Shown here: piece after piece, positions 40,551-49,509 of the stretch
How positions within the stretch are numbered: the stretch's first letter is position 1
How the letters are laid out: every line of letters starts with the position of its first letter
Origin: CAIZQW01 sp942493055
GTDB lineage: Bacteria > Verrucomicrobiota > Kiritimatiellia > RFP12 > UBA1067
NCBI GenBank assembly: GCA_942493055.1
Contig: OW818680.1
Location: forward strand, 5,890,001 to 5,954,000
Direction of reading: 5' to 3'
Length of the DNA stretch: 64,000 nt
The notes under the pieces: model-generated
What the model was told of the DNA's origin: nothing
Seen by the model: only the letters and a program-made list of their open reading frames with translations
The model's database searches: none
Translations under genes and position numbers: made by a program

Positions 40551-40892
40551 TTAAAAGGGCATGGGCTCGTCAGCGGGGACAGGCTCTGCCTCGTCATACG
40601 AAACAGACGACCCATCGACATCTGTCTTGTCAATGCGGAAGGCCTGCAAATCAACAAAGTAGCGCTCCTTAAACAGGTTCCCGCGAATGCGGAAGCTCAC
40701 CTTGACGCGCTCGCCGACCGTGAGGTTTTCAAGTAAGCTGCACTTCTCCTTGATACAGGCAAACTTGACATCCTGCGGATAATCATCTTCCATGGTGATG
40801 ACGAATTCACGCTTTGAAAAGCCACTTGGGAATGTCTGTGGTTCAAAAATAACTTTTACCGACCCTGTCATCTCATACGTTGTTCCTGCCAT
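40551..40892 (-). CDS. DUF3127-family small protein
   Basis: The gene encodes 113 residues and ends 3 bases before prmC starts. The fold is one OB-like beta barrel: YEMTGSVKVIFEPQTFPSGF, then FSKREFVITMEDDYPQDVKF, then GERVKVSFRIRGN. It ends in an acidic tail (DEAEPVPADEPMPF) like those on single-strand DNA-binding proteins. DUF3127 members are suspected DNA-binding proteins. The closeness of ligA is compatible with a repair or replication role, but none is shown. Confidence 0.78.
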   Translation of the reverse strand: MAGTTYEMTGSVKVIFEPQTFPSGFSKREFVITMEDDYPQDVKFACIKEKCSLLENLTVGERVKVSFRIRGNLFKERYFVDLQAFRIDKTDVDGSSVSYDEAEPVPADEPMPF

Positions 40893-40984
40893 ATTACCCT
40901 TTCATGTGTAAGAATTATGTGTGTTACTTTACAATAGGTTTGTCCTGTTTCGCAAGTCTAAAATGGCACCTCATGGTTTGTCGA

Positions 40985-41165
40985 AAATTTCACCGCAAAA
41001 GCCGCAAATGTTGCGTGGCTATCTCATCCGCCTCACCCGTGAATACACGGACGGCGGAATGGATAGCCACGCGGAGGAAAAGAAAAGGTGTCACGCTAAG
41101 GAGAAACGGCGGTTACTGTTATCAGGAGCATCAAAGTGATTTTTAGCGCAAATGTTCGCTAAAAC
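40985..41165. repeat. Second copy of the MITE core, with a compensated hairpin
   Basis: From 40988 the sequence follows the MITE core at 9744 (TTCACCGCAAAAGCCGCAAA, the stem GCGTGGCTATC at 41013-41023 with GATAGCCACGC at 41062-41072, and a shared CACCCGTG...CACGGACGGCGG loop). The stem differs from the first copy by a C-to-T on one arm and the matching G-to-A on the other. It ends in TTTTAGCG...CGCTAAAA (41141-41164), a hairpin that overlaps the ligA stop. The 20-bp terminal repeats of the first copy are absent. Confidence 0.75.
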
Positions 41166-43498
41166 AACTCTTCCTGATCATAAAGAGTCTTTGAATTCAT
41201 TTTTTTTGGTGCAACAGATTTTTGCTCGGGCTCTTTTATGGGCAGGACCTCCGGTGCGCTTTTCTCAGGCAACGGGGCAGCGGCAGGGAGCGCGCTCAAC
41301 ATTTCAAGCAGGCGCTCCTCGTTGATGACGTCCGTGCCAAGGCTCTTCGCTTTATCGGTCTTCGATTGCCCGGCATCTGCTCCTGCAACCAAGTAGCGGG
41401 TATTTTTGGAGACCGTATCCTGTATGATACCCCCGGCAGCCTTGATCTGTGCCGCCAGCTCGTTGCGGGGTTTCGAGAGCGTACCCGTCAGGACGAAAGT
41501 GAGGCCGGCTAGGGGCGCATCAGCGGCAACCGCGTGCTTCTCGGGGGCCTTGGCATCGATTCCAAGTTCGGCTAAGCGCGCCATCCATTTCTTGCCGTAG
41601 TCAGAGGCGAAGAAGGCGAGAACAGCTTTAGCGGCTTCTACCTTGATCACGCAAATAAAGTCCGGCGGCAGCGTTGTGCCTGTCTTGCGCGTGGCAAGTC
41701 CTGCTGCGCAGAGCTGATCACCCAGCACGCCGATTTCGCCGCACATGTAGTTGAATTGCGTCTGACGCGCTTCGCGCTCAGCTTCGTCTTTGGGACGTTG
41801 CAAGGTTGAGCGCGGATTGAGCATGGCGGCCTGTTCATAGAGATCGTTCATTCGGACGACGGCCTTAAGGATCGGGGAGTCCATCAATTCGGAGTAACAG
41901 GTGTGCGCGGAGGCAATCTGCTCGGCAACAGTCACTCCTATATTGGGGATGCCGGTTGCAAAGAGCCAGTGTTCGAGCGAGAGCTTACGCGAGGCTTCAA
42001 GCGCCTCCAAGGCCGTCTGCGCATTCTTGCCGAATTTTCGCAGCCCTGTCGTGGTGTCCCCGATCATAAAGGTCTCAAGCTGCGACAAGGTGAGGGAGAA
42101 CAGATCCAGCGGATCCGTGACCCACCCTTGCGCCACAAGCCCCTCGGCGACCTTTCCGCCAATGGCGCGGATATCGAGCGCGTCACGGGAGGCAAAGTGT
42201 TCAAGGCGTCCGACCCGTTGCGCCGGGCATGCAGGATTGGTGCACCGATGCGCCACTTCATCGCCGAGGCGCAGCACGGCGCTTTGGCAGACCGGGCAGG
42301 TGGTTGGCATGACAAAGATGGTTTCAGCGCCGGTCCGTTTTTCAGTGATGACACTTTCAATAGCCGGGATGACATCGCCAGCTTTAACAACCCAGACGTG
42401 GTCATTGATGCGAATGTCCTTGCGCGCGACCTCGTCAGCATTGTGCAGCGTCGCACGTGCAATCTCGGAGCCAGCCAGTAACACAGGGTCCAGTTCAGCG
42501 ACGGGTGTCAGCACGCCCGTGCGTCCGACTTGCACCGTGATGTGGTGGATGCGTGTTTGGGCGCGCTCGGGTTCGTATTTGAAGGCGCGCGCCCAGCGGG
42601 GTGACTTGGCGGTTGCGCCAAGGCCGGCATACAGCGAACGGTTATTGACCTTGATCACCGCGCCGTCAATTTCAAAGGGGAAATTGTGTCGCTGGGTTTC
42701 GAGTTCATCAATCGCAGCAAAGACGGCCTGCATATCGACGCAGAGACGCAGCCAGGGCGGTGTCCTGAAGCCCCAGTCAGCAAATTGTTTCAGCATGGCG
42801 CCATGCGACGTGAAGTCAACGCCCTTGAGTGTGCCTGCGGCATAGAGGATCGCTTCCAGCGGACGCGTGGCGACTTCGCGCGGATCGAGTTGCTTGAGCG
42901 AGCCGGCTGCTGCATTACGCGGATTCATGAAGGGCTCGCGTCCTGCCTCCTCTTCTCGGCGGTTGAGTTCCGCAAAGCCTGCGCGCGTCATGTAGACTTC
43001 GCCCCGGACCTCCAGAAGCTCAGGAGCGTTCGGAATGGAAAGCGGAATCGAACGGATGGTCTTCACGTTCGCCGTGATATCGTCCCCGAGATCGCCATTG
43101 CCGCGCGTGGCCGCACGTGTGAGGATGCCGTTTTCATAGATCAAGGAAAAGGCGACGCCATCGACTTTGGGCTCCACGACATAGTCCCAGACTCCATTGG
43201 GAAGCTGTTTGCGGATGAAGGTGTCAAAGTCAATGAGATCATCGCGCGAGTGCGTCTTGTCGAGACTCATCATGGGCGGCGAATGGCGCACCTGCTTAAA
43301 GGCTGATAACGGCGCACCGCCTACGCGCTGGGTGGGAGAGTCAGGCGTCAGCCATTCCGGATGCGCACGTTCCAATGCTTCCAGCTCGCGGTACAGCGCA
43401 TCGTAATCCGCATCGCCGATCTCCGGACGGGCATCGACATAATAGAGGCGGTCATGCCGCCGGATCTCATCTTTTAAAAATTCTAATCTGCTTAACAT
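41159..43498 (-). CDS. ligA: NAD-dependent DNA ligase with an unusual C-terminal insertion
   Basis: The gene encodes 779 residues from ATG 43498; the longer frame to 43549 lacks family sequence. The Ia domain (RHDRLYYVDARPEIGDADYD) is followed by the adenylation site K111 in VVEPKVDGVAFSL, an OB fold, and a four-Cys zinc finger (CPVCQSA...HRCTNPACPAQ). The first helix-hairpin-helix (GIPNIGVTVAEQIA) is present. Instead of the usual further HhH turns there is a roughly 110-residue segment (MNDLYEQAAMLNPRS onward). A BRCT domain (GLTFVLTGTLSKPRNELAAQ) and a Ser/Lys-rich tail follow. Usual length is about 670. It seals nicks in replication. Confidence 0.93.
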   Translation of the reverse strand: MLSRLEFLKDEIRRHDRLYYVDARPEIGDADYDALYRELEALERAHPEWLTPDSPTQRVGGAPLSAFKQVRHSPPMMSLDKTHSRDDLIDFDTFIRKQLPNGVWDYVVEPKVDGVAFSLIYENGILTRAATRGNGDLGDDITANVKTIRSIPLSIPNAPELLEVRGEVYMTRAGFAELNRREEEAGREPFMNPRNAAAGSLKQLDPREVATRPLEAILYAAGTLKGVDFTSHGAMLKQFADWGFRTPPWLRLCVDMQAVFAAIDELETQRHNFPFEIDGAVIKVNNRSLYAGLGATAKSPRWARAFKYEPERAQTRIHHITVQVGRTGVLTPVAELDPVLLAGSEIARATLHNADEVARKDIRINDHVWVVKAGDVIPAIESVITEKRTGAETIFVMPTTCPVCQSAVLRLGDEVAHRCTNPACPAQRVGRLEHFASRDALDIRAIGGKVAEGLVAQGWVTDPLDLFSLTLSQLETFMIGDTTTGLRKFGKNAQTALEALEASRKLSLEHWLFATGIPNIGVTVAEQIASAHTCYSELMDSPILKAVVRMNDLYEQAAMLNPRSTLQRPKDEAEREARQTQFNYMCGEIGVLGDQLCAAGLATRKTGTTLPPDFICVIKVEAAKAVLAFFASDYGKKWMARLAELGIDAKAPEKHAVAADAPLAGLTFVLTGTLSKPRNELAAQIKAAGGIIQDTVSKNTRYLVAGADAGQSKTDKAKSLGTDVINEERLLEMLSALPAAAPLPEKSAPEVLPIKEPEQKSVAPKKMNSKTLYDQEELF

Positions 43499-43706
43499 GC
43501 GTCCGATTTTATCACAATCGCGCAGGGCTATGAATGCAAAAATATTCAAAAAATTCAGTTGCCTTTACCCTCACCTTTATGGCATAGTGTTTCACAATGA
43601 AAAGAACATTTCAGATCGTTAACGTTCGACTTACGAACCTTTGGCTGTTAAGCGGCCAGGGGAGTGATGTCGTGTAATTGTTGGATGTTTCAAATGTTCA
43701 AAAATT

Positions 43707-43757
43707 AAACTCCCGCGGAAAGGCTCAATTCAGAACCCTGCGGGAGTTTTAGTTTTA
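43707..43757 (+). terminator. Terminator-like leader hairpin upstream of leuA (candidate attenuator)
   Basis: AAACTCCCGC (43707-43716) pairs with GCGGGAGTTT (43740-43749) around a 23-base loop and is followed by TAGTTTT. The leuA ribosome-binding site starts immediately after it, and leuA begins 13 bases past its end. An intrinsic terminator so close before a start codon usually means conditional read-through. Farther upstream, GTTCG-ACTTA-CGAAC (about 43625) is another small stem. No leucine-rich leader peptide and no T-box sequence were seen in 43499-43700. Confidence 0.55.
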
Positions 43758-43769
43758 AGGAGAAAAGCA

Positions 43770-45308
43770 ATGAGTAGTAGTAAGAGACGGATCTATGTAT
43801 TTGATACCACGCTGCGCGATGGCGAGCAGTCCCCCGGCTGCACCATGAACCTTCGCGACAAACTACTGGTTGCTGAGCAGCTTGAAAGCTTGCGCGTGGA
43901 TGTGATCGAGGCGGGTTTTGCCATTGCGTCGAAGGGCGACTCGGAATCGATCAGCGAGATCGCACGTTATGTCAAGAACGCGTCGGTGGCCAGCTTGTGC
44001 CGTGCCTTGGTCAAGGACATTGATGCAGCTTATGAGGCAGTCCGCTATGCCAAGCGTCCGCGCATTCACACCTTTATCGCGACCTCGCCGATCCACATGG
44101 AATACAAGCTCAAGATGTCGCCGGACAAGGTCTATGAGCAGGCGATTGAAATGGTGAAGTATGCCCGCAATCTCTGTGGAGACATTGAGTTCTCCCTGGA
44201 AGACGCGTCGCGCAGTGAGCGTCCCTTCATTTACAAGATGGTCGAGGGTGTGATCAAGGCCGGTGCATCGACCATTAACATCCCGGATACAGTCGGGTAT
44301 GCCGTCCCGCACGAATATGCAAAACTGATTTCAGATATTCGTGAGAATGTGGACATCGGGAATGCCCGTCTCTCTGTGCACTGCCACAATGACTTGGGGT
44401 TGGCGGTTGCCAACTCCTTGGCGGCTGTCGCGGCAGGGGCGGATCAGGTGGAGTGCACGCTGAACGGCATTGGCGAGCGCGCCGGCAATGCGGCCTTGGA
44501 AGAGATTGCGATGGTATTGGCCACGCGCCGCGAAGCGTATGGCGTGGAGACAAACATTGACACGACCAAGATCTATGCGGCCAGCCGTTGCATTGTGCAG
44601 GTGACCGGCAGCCGGGTGCAGGCCAACAAGGCGATTGTCGGCGAGAACGCCTTTGCGCATGAATCCGGCATCCATCAGCATGGTGTGCTGGCGAATCCGC
44701 TGACCTACGAAATCATGACGCCGGAGTCTGTCGGCTTGCCGAAGAATAAGATGATTCTCGGAAAGCACTCCGGCAAACATGCGTTTGAATCGCGGTTGGC
44801 CGAGTTGGGCTTCCAGTTCGCGCCGGAGAAGATCACGGATCTGTTTGCTCTCTTTAAGGCGTTGGCAGACCGTAAGAAAACAGTCTCGGATGCTGATATT
44901 GAAGCCATGGCCCGCGATGTGTTGAGCCCGTATGTCGAAAACATCAAGCTCAAGCACTTTAACGTGCTGGCGAGTAATGCGATCACGCCTATGGGGACAG
45001 TGCGCTTGATTATTGACGGCAAAGAGGTCGAACAGGTTGCGTCCGGAGATGGACCGATCAATGCGTCCTTTGCTGCGATCAACAAGCTGGTGGGGACAAA
45101 GGCTGTACTGGAGACCTACAAGTTGAATGCGACAACCGGTGGCGCAAACGCCTTGGGCGAGGTTGATGTGAGCGTGCGCGAGGGTGACAGGCTTGCGCGT
45201 GGGCATGGTTCGTCCACGGACATCATCGAGGCCAGTATCCGCGCATACTTGCACGCACTGAATATTTTGTACTCCGAAAAGGCGGGTAACGAGAAAAGTA
45301 ACGCGTAA
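43770..45308 (+). CDS. leuA: 2-isopropylmalate synthase
   Basis: The gene encodes 512 residues, with AAGGAG before the ATG. The catalytic TIM barrel has VFDTTLRDGEQSPGCTM at 9-25, VIEAGFAIASKGD, and the metal and product site HCHNDLGLAVANSLA, with GIGERAGNAALEEI. A linker and a full regulatory LeuA dimer domain follow (HFNVLASNAITPMGTVRL; GGANALGEVDV), so leucine feedback is likely. It condenses acetyl-CoA with 2-oxoisovalerate at the start of leucine synthesis. No other leu genes are in the window. The next gene begins 22 bases later. Confidence 0.93.
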   Translation: MSSSKRRIYVFDTTLRDGEQSPGCTMNLRDKLLVAEQLESLRVDVIEAGFAIASKGDSESISEIARYVKNASVASLCRALVKDIDAAYEAVRYAKRPRIHTFIATSPIHMEYKLKMSPDKVYEQAIEMVKYARNLCGDIEFSLEDASRSERPFIYKMVEGVIKAGASTINIPDTVGYAVPHEYAKLISDIRENVDIGNARLSVHCHNDLGLAVANSLAAVAAGADQVECTLNGIGERAGNAALEEIAMVLATRREAYGVETNIDTTKIYAASRCIVQVTGSRVQANKAIVGENAFAHESGIHQHGVLANPLTYEIMTPESVGLPKNKMILGKHSGKHAFESRLAELGFQFAPEKITDLFALFKALADRKKTVSDADIEAMARDVLSPYVENIKLKHFNVLASNAITPMGTVRLIIDGKEVEQVASGDGPINASFAAINKLVGTKAVLETYKLNATTGGANALGEVDVSVREGDRLARGHGSSTDIIEASIRAYLHALNILYSEKAGNEKSNA

Positions 45309-45330
45309 TGAACTGAAGAGGAGTCATGCA

Positions 45331-45897
45331 ATGGCAGCGTTAGACATGAAGGTAGGTGAACGGATTCGGACCTACCGCGAACGGTTGCAACTGAGCGTTG
45401 GAGCCCTCGCTGAGGCATCTGGTGTGAGTGCGGATGTCATTGGTGCGATCGAAGAAGGGGAGGCCTATCCGGCGTTGGGGATCCTTGTGAAATTGTCCCG
45501 TGCGTTGGGGCAACGACTGGGCACGTTCATGGATGATCAATTCAAGCCGGACCCGGTCATTGTAGCTGCAACGGACCGTGTCTGTGAAAAGGCGAGTCAC
45601 AAGGCGGACGTCGCGGCGGGCATCCGTTATGCGCCGTTGGGCCGTGGCAAGCCTGATCGGCACATGGAGCCCTTTTTTATTGATGTTGCCGCAGGGTCTT
45701 CAGCTCCGCTCTCGTCGCACGAGGGCGAGGAGTTTCTCTTTGTGCTGACCGGAGAGGCGCTCCTGCTTTATGGCAATGAGGAGCATATCCTGAAAACGGG
45801 CGATTCCGTGTACTACAATTCGCTTGTCCCGCATGCCGTCCGTTCGCATCACGACACAGCTTCGACGCTGGTCGCGACTGTCTACATGCCGATGTAA
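45331..45897 (+). CDS. XRE-family regulator with a cupin sensor domain
   Basis: The gene encodes 188 residues. Residues 8-64 are a Cro/C1-type helix-turn-helix (IRTYRERLQLSVGALAEASG...SADVIGAIEEG). Residues 115-186 are a cupin_2 barrel (HEGEEFLFVLTGEALLLYGN, LKTGDSVYYNSLVPHAVRS). The cupin is expected to sense a small ligand. This architecture is often followed by an acyl-CoA ligase gene, as here (13-base gap), so it probably controls the ligase and perhaps the cluster around it. Confidence 0.88.
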   Translation: MAALDMKVGERIRTYRERLQLSVGALAEASGVSADVIGAIEEGEAYPALGILVKLSRALGQRLGTFMDDQFKPDPVIVAATDRVCEKASHKADVAAGIRYAPLGRGKPDRHMEPFFIDVAAGSSAPLSSHEGEEFLFVLTGEALLLYGNEEHILKTGDSVYYNSLVPHAVRSHHDTASTLVATVYMPM

Positions 45898-45910
45898 CGA
45901 GTGGAATTTT

Positions 45911-47650
45911 ATGGAAGCACGCTTTAACCTCCAGGACCCTTATTTGACTGCGCCTTGCAAGCCGCCCTATAAACAGTCTGCTTCGCGCGGCCTGCCCTGG
46001 AACAACTTGCCGGTCACGCATGGGTACACCCTGGGGCAGCTGCTGGATCAGACGATCGCGCGTTGCGGGGTGCAGGACGCGCTAGTCTATGCCGACCGTG
46101 ACTTCCGTCTGACGTGGTACGAGTTTGGCAAGATGGTGGATGACCTGGCCTGCGGCCTGATGGCGATGGGTGTGCAGAAGGGCGAGAAGGTGGCCCTCTG
46201 GGCGACCAATGTGCCGCAATGGGTCCCCCTCATGTTTGCGACGGCGAAAATCGGCGCCGTGCTGCTGCCGATTAACACGAGCTACAAGATTGCGGAGATC
46301 GAGTTTGCGTTGAAGCAATCGGACACGGAAAACTTGATCCTGATGAATGGGACGCGCGACACGGATTACGTCGAGATCGTGTATGAGCTGATTCCTGAAT
46401 TGCGAGAACAGCCGCGTGGACGCCTCGTTTCCGCAAAGTTTCCGATGCTGAAGCGTGTGATGTTTCTGGGGCCTGAGAAGCATCGTGGCATGTATTCCAT
46501 GAACGAAGTCCAAGCGCTTGCCTGTCAGACACCTCTGGAGGCCTACACCGCACGTCAGGCTGAGCTGAGTTGCCATGATGTGGTCAACATGCAGTACACC
46601 TCCGGAACGACCGGCTTTCCCAAGGGCGTGCAACTGACCCATTCCAATATTGCCAATGACGGCTTTTGGATTGGCGCCTGCCAGAATCTCTCGGCGCGTG
46701 ACCGCGTGTGCATACCTGTCCCTCTTTTCCATTGCTTCGGTTGTGTCTTGTGTGTGATGTCCTGTGTCAATCACGGCTGCACCATGGTGATGGTCGAGAA
46801 ATTCGATCCGGTCCATGTGATGATGTCTGTCGAGCGTGAGAAGTGTACAGCCTTAAATGGCGTGCCGACGATGTATATCACCATCCTCGACCATCCACTC
46901 TTTTCGAAGTTTGACTTTTCGACCCTCCGGACCGGCATTATGGCCGGCTCGACGTGTCCTGAGAAGCGCATGCGGCAATGTGTCGAGCAGATGTTCATGA
47001 CGGAAGTGACGATCGCGTATGGTCTGACAGAGTCAGGTCCGGTGATGACCATGACGCGTTACTTCGAGAAGAGCATTGAGCGCAAATGCACGTCGCTCGG
47101 CCAGGCGTTGCCCGGCGTTGAGGTCGCGATCATCAATCCTGAAAACGGAGAGATTTGTGACATTGATGAGCCCGGGGAGATTTGCTGCCGGGGATTTGCC
47201 AACATGAAGGGCTACTACAAGATGCCCGAGCAGACGGCGAAGTGCATTGACCCGAATGGCTGGCTGCACTCCGGGGATATTGGCCGGATGGACGATGACG
47301 GATACTATTACATCACCGGCCGGTTAAAAGATCTTATCATCCGCGGAGGTGAAAATATTTCACCGAAGGAGGTTGAGGACTTCATCGGCCACATGCCGGG
47401 TGTGAAGGATGTGCAGATTGTAGGGGTGGTGAGCAAGAAGTACGGGGAACAGCCGGGCGCATTTATTATTCGCTCCGCGGATTCGACGATTACAGAGACC
47501 GATGTTGAAGACTTCTGCCGTAATAAGATCGCTTGGTTCAAGATCCCGAAGTTTGTCGCTTTTGTGGATGCCTACCCGCTGACAGCAAGCGGGAAGATTC
47601 AGAAATATAAACTGCGCGAAGAGGCTGCTAAGCTGTGGCCAGAGGCGTAA
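45911..47650 (+). CDS. AMP-binding acyl-CoA ligase
   Basis: The gene encodes 579 residues. ATG 45911 is preferred over a frame from 45824 that overlaps the regulator. The adenylate-forming family motifs are clear: MQYTSGTTGFPKGVQLTH, YGLTESGP, GWLHSGDIGRMDDDGYYYI and GRLKDLIIRGGENISPKEVE. The catalytic Lys is in TASGKIQKYKLRE at the C-terminus. It activates a carboxylic acid as its CoA thioester. The layout matches medium-chain or fatty acyl-CoA ligases. The regulator just upstream and PaaK downstream suggest an aromatic or branched acid, but this is open. Confidence 0.87.
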   Translation: MEARFNLQDPYLTAPCKPPYKQSASRGLPWNNLPVTHGYTLGQLLDQTIARCGVQDALVYADRDFRLTWYEFGKMVDDLACGLMAMGVQKGEKVALWATNVPQWVPLMFATAKIGAVLLPINTSYKIAEIEFALKQSDTENLILMNGTRDTDYVEIVYELIPELREQPRGRLVSAKFPMLKRVMFLGPEKHRGMYSMNEVQALACQTPLEAYTARQAELSCHDVVNMQYTSGTTGFPKGVQLTHSNIANDGFWIGACQNLSARDRVCIPVPLFHCFGCVLCVMSCVNHGCTMVMVEKFDPVHVMMSVEREKCTALNGVPTMYITILDHPLFSKFDFSTLRTGIMAGSTCPEKRMRQCVEQMFMTEVTIAYGLTESGPVMTMTRYFEKSIERKCTSLGQALPGVEVAIINPENGEICDIDEPGEICCRGFANMKGYYKMPEQTAKCIDPNGWLHSGDIGRMDDDGYYYITGRLKDLIIRGGENISPKEVEDFIGHMPGVKDVQIVGVVSKKYGEQPGAFIIRSADSTITETDVEDFCRNKIAWFKIPKFVAFVDAYPLTASGKIQKYKLREEAAKLWPEA

Positions 47651-47663
47651 TTCAGGAGAGAAT

Positions 47664-48542
47664 ATGATGACGAAAGAATTGATTGGCGTGGATGTCGGCG
47701 GCTCGCATATCACCTGTGCGCGTGTCAAGGCTGAGACGTTTGAACTGGTGCGTGAGAGCATTGTGCGTCGGCATGTCGACACGAATGCGTCGGTTGACGA
47801 AGTCATGGCGGTCTTTGTGGACGGCATCCGTGCGGCTGCCGGCGGAAGTTTGGACTCCATTGCAGGGATCGGACTTGCCTTCCCAGGGCCCTTTGATTGG
47901 GCAAAGGGTGTCTGCTTGATCACCGCAGGACAAGGGAAGTTCAGGAACTTCCATAATGTCAATGTGCGAAGCGAACTCCAGGCGAGACTTGGCTTTTCTG
48001 GAGACATTGGTTTCCTGAATGATGCGGCGTGCTTTGCTGTCGGCGAGTATGCGGCGGGTGCGGCGAAGGGTGCGAAGCGGGCCTTGGCGATTACGCTCGG
48101 GACAGGCTTCGGCGCCTCATTTATTTGTGAGGGCAAGCCCGTGACAACGGGTGACACGGTTCCGGTGGGCGGGGAGCTTTGGGATTCTCCCTATAAAAGC
48201 GGCATTGCTGATGATGCCTTTTCCACGCGAGGTATGGTTTCCGCATGGAAGGCAGCCTCCGGGGAGAGCGTCGCAGGCGGAAAAGAGGTTGATACGGCTG
48301 CGCGGAAAGGGGATGCGAGGGCGATTCAACTCTTTGCTGATTTTGGAAAATCCCTTGCAACGTTCTTAACGCCCCACCTTGAGAAGTTCGGCGTTGAGAC
48401 GCTTGTGGTCGGCGGGAGCATAGCAGGCAGCTTTGATCTGTTTGCGCCGTTACTCAAGCAAGGGCTCACGTGCGCCGTCAAAAAGTCCATTCTGGGCGAG
48501 GACGCTCAGATGGTGGGCGCGGCATCCTGTGTGGCAAGGTAA
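47664..48542 (+). CDS. ROK-family sugar kinase-like protein
   Basis: The gene encodes 292 residues without an N-terminal helix-turn-helix. The phosphate-1 motif is LIGVDVGGSHITCARV, and the second site is AITLGTGFGASFI. The family zinc motif (GHxx9-11CxCGxxGCxE) is missing: after residue 160 the sequence reads VGGELWDSPYKSGIADD instead. This makes it a non-canonical ROK, perhaps a glucokinase-like enzyme or a sensor. It sits in the leuA-paaK cluster with small spacing on both sides, an unusual place for a sugar kinase. Confidence 0.8.
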   Translation: MMTKELIGVDVGGSHITCARVKAETFELVRESIVRRHVDTNASVDEVMAVFVDGIRAAAGGSLDSIAGIGLAFPGPFDWAKGVCLITAGQGKFRNFHNVNVRSELQARLGFSGDIGFLNDAACFAVGEYAAGAAKGAKRALAITLGTGFGASFICEGKPVTTGDTVPVGGELWDSPYKSGIADDAFSTRGMVSAWKAASGESVAGGKEVDTAARKGDARAIQLFADFGKSLATFLTPHLEKFGVETLVVGGSIAGSFDLFAPLLKQGLTCAVKKSILGEDAQMVGAASCVAR

Positions 48543-48552
48543 CCTGAAGCCT

Positions 48553-49098
48553 ATGAATGAAGCAGCACTTTTCTCTATTTCCTGCGGCTTGTTTGTGGTC
48601 GGGGCTCAATACCCGGAGGGGTACGCCGGGTGCATTGTGGATGCCTTTATCCAGTCCACGGCAGTGCCGCCGAGTGTGATCCTCTGCAGCCAGAAGCATA
48701 CGTTTACGCACGGATGCATTGAAAACACAGGGACCTTCAGTGTCTCTGTTCTACGCAAGGATGTTAATCCGCTGACGATCGCGTTCTTTGGTTTTCAGTC
48801 CACGCGGACCGTCCAGAAATGGTCTTTGGTGCCGCATGTGATGCACTCCGGACTGCCTGTGCTGAGCGATGCTGTGGCGTGGTATACGTGCCGTGTGAAA
48901 CAGGCTCTTGACTTAGGAACGCATACGATGTTTCACTGTTCCTTGATTGATGCGGAGCAGGGGGAGGGGGAGGCGCTGACGTATGGTTACTATCGTGACC
49001 ATTTGCGGCATGCGACTACAGAGGCATTTCAGGCCTATCGATTGGCAAAAAAAGAGGATAAAGAGCATGAAAATCCAACAAATATCACTGTTTCTTGA
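48553..49098 (+). CDS. Flavin reductase-like (FMN-binding split-barrel) protein
   Basis: The gene encodes 181 residues from ATG 48553. The flavin reductase fold is marked by an N-terminal ALFSISCGLFVVGAQYPEGY, then STAVPPSVILCSQKHTFTHG and the helix ENTGTFSVSVLR, followed by DVNPLTIAFFGFQS. The family carries FMN and passes electrons from NAD(P)H. It starts 10 bases after the ROK gene and overlaps the following ACT gene by 32 bases. Its natural acceptor is unknown. Confidence 0.8.
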   Translation: MNEAALFSISCGLFVVGAQYPEGYAGCIVDAFIQSTAVPPSVILCSQKHTFTHGCIENTGTFSVSVLRKDVNPLTIAFFGFQSTRTVQKWSLVPHVMHSGLPVLSDAVAWYTCRVKQALDLGTHTMFHCSLIDAEQGEGEALTYGYYRDHLRHATTEAFQAYRLAKKEDKEHENPTNITVS

Positions 49099-49507
49099 AA
49101 ACAAGCCCGGGCATCTGAGTGCGATCTGTCGCATCTTGGCAGAGGCGAAGATTAATATCGTGACGCTCTCCTTGGCGGATACACAGCAGTTCGGCATTGT
49201 CCGTCTGATTGTCGAGGAGTGGGAGCGCGCGAAAGCAGTTCTTGAAAAAGCCGGCTACGTGGTGAATGTCCGTGAAGTTGTCGCGGTGACGGTCAAGGAC
49301 CGCCCGGGCGGCATGGCGGAGTTATTGGATATCCTCGGGGCAACAGGTGTGAATATTGAGTACATGTATGCCTTTACCTTCCATCACGGACAAGAGGCTG
49401 TCCTGGTCTTCCGCTTTGACGACCCGGACCGCGCCATCTCCGCGCTGACAGCGGCTGGGCGTAATGTACTGGATGCTGTTTCGCTCTTTTCGAAAGAGAA
49501 CACGTAA
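49067..49507 (+). CDS. Tandem ACT-domain protein
   Basis: The gene encodes 146 residues from ATG 49067, overlapping the flavin reductase end by 32 bases. It contains two ACT repeats: SLFLENKPGHLSAICRILAE (about 7-26) and VTVKDRPGGMAELLDILGAT (about 74-93), each a regulatory amino-acid-binding fold. It is immediately followed by paaK (2-base gap). ACT-PaaK pairs are common in anaerobes and archaea, and the ACT protein is thought to sense an aromatic amino acid or a derivative. Confidence 0.88.
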   Translation: MKIQQISLFLENKPGHLSAICRILAEAKINIVTLSLADTQQFGIVRLIVEEWERAKAVLEKAGYVVNVREVVAVTVKDRPGGMAELLDILGATGVNIEYMYAFTFHHGQEAVLVFRFDDPDRAISALTAAGRNVLDAVSLFSKENT

Positions 49508-49509
49508 CT

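Noticed and set aside
44331..45254. 307-codon minus-strand frame
   Set aside because: It is antisense to leuA, which has a complete family signature. The minus product matches nothing I know.
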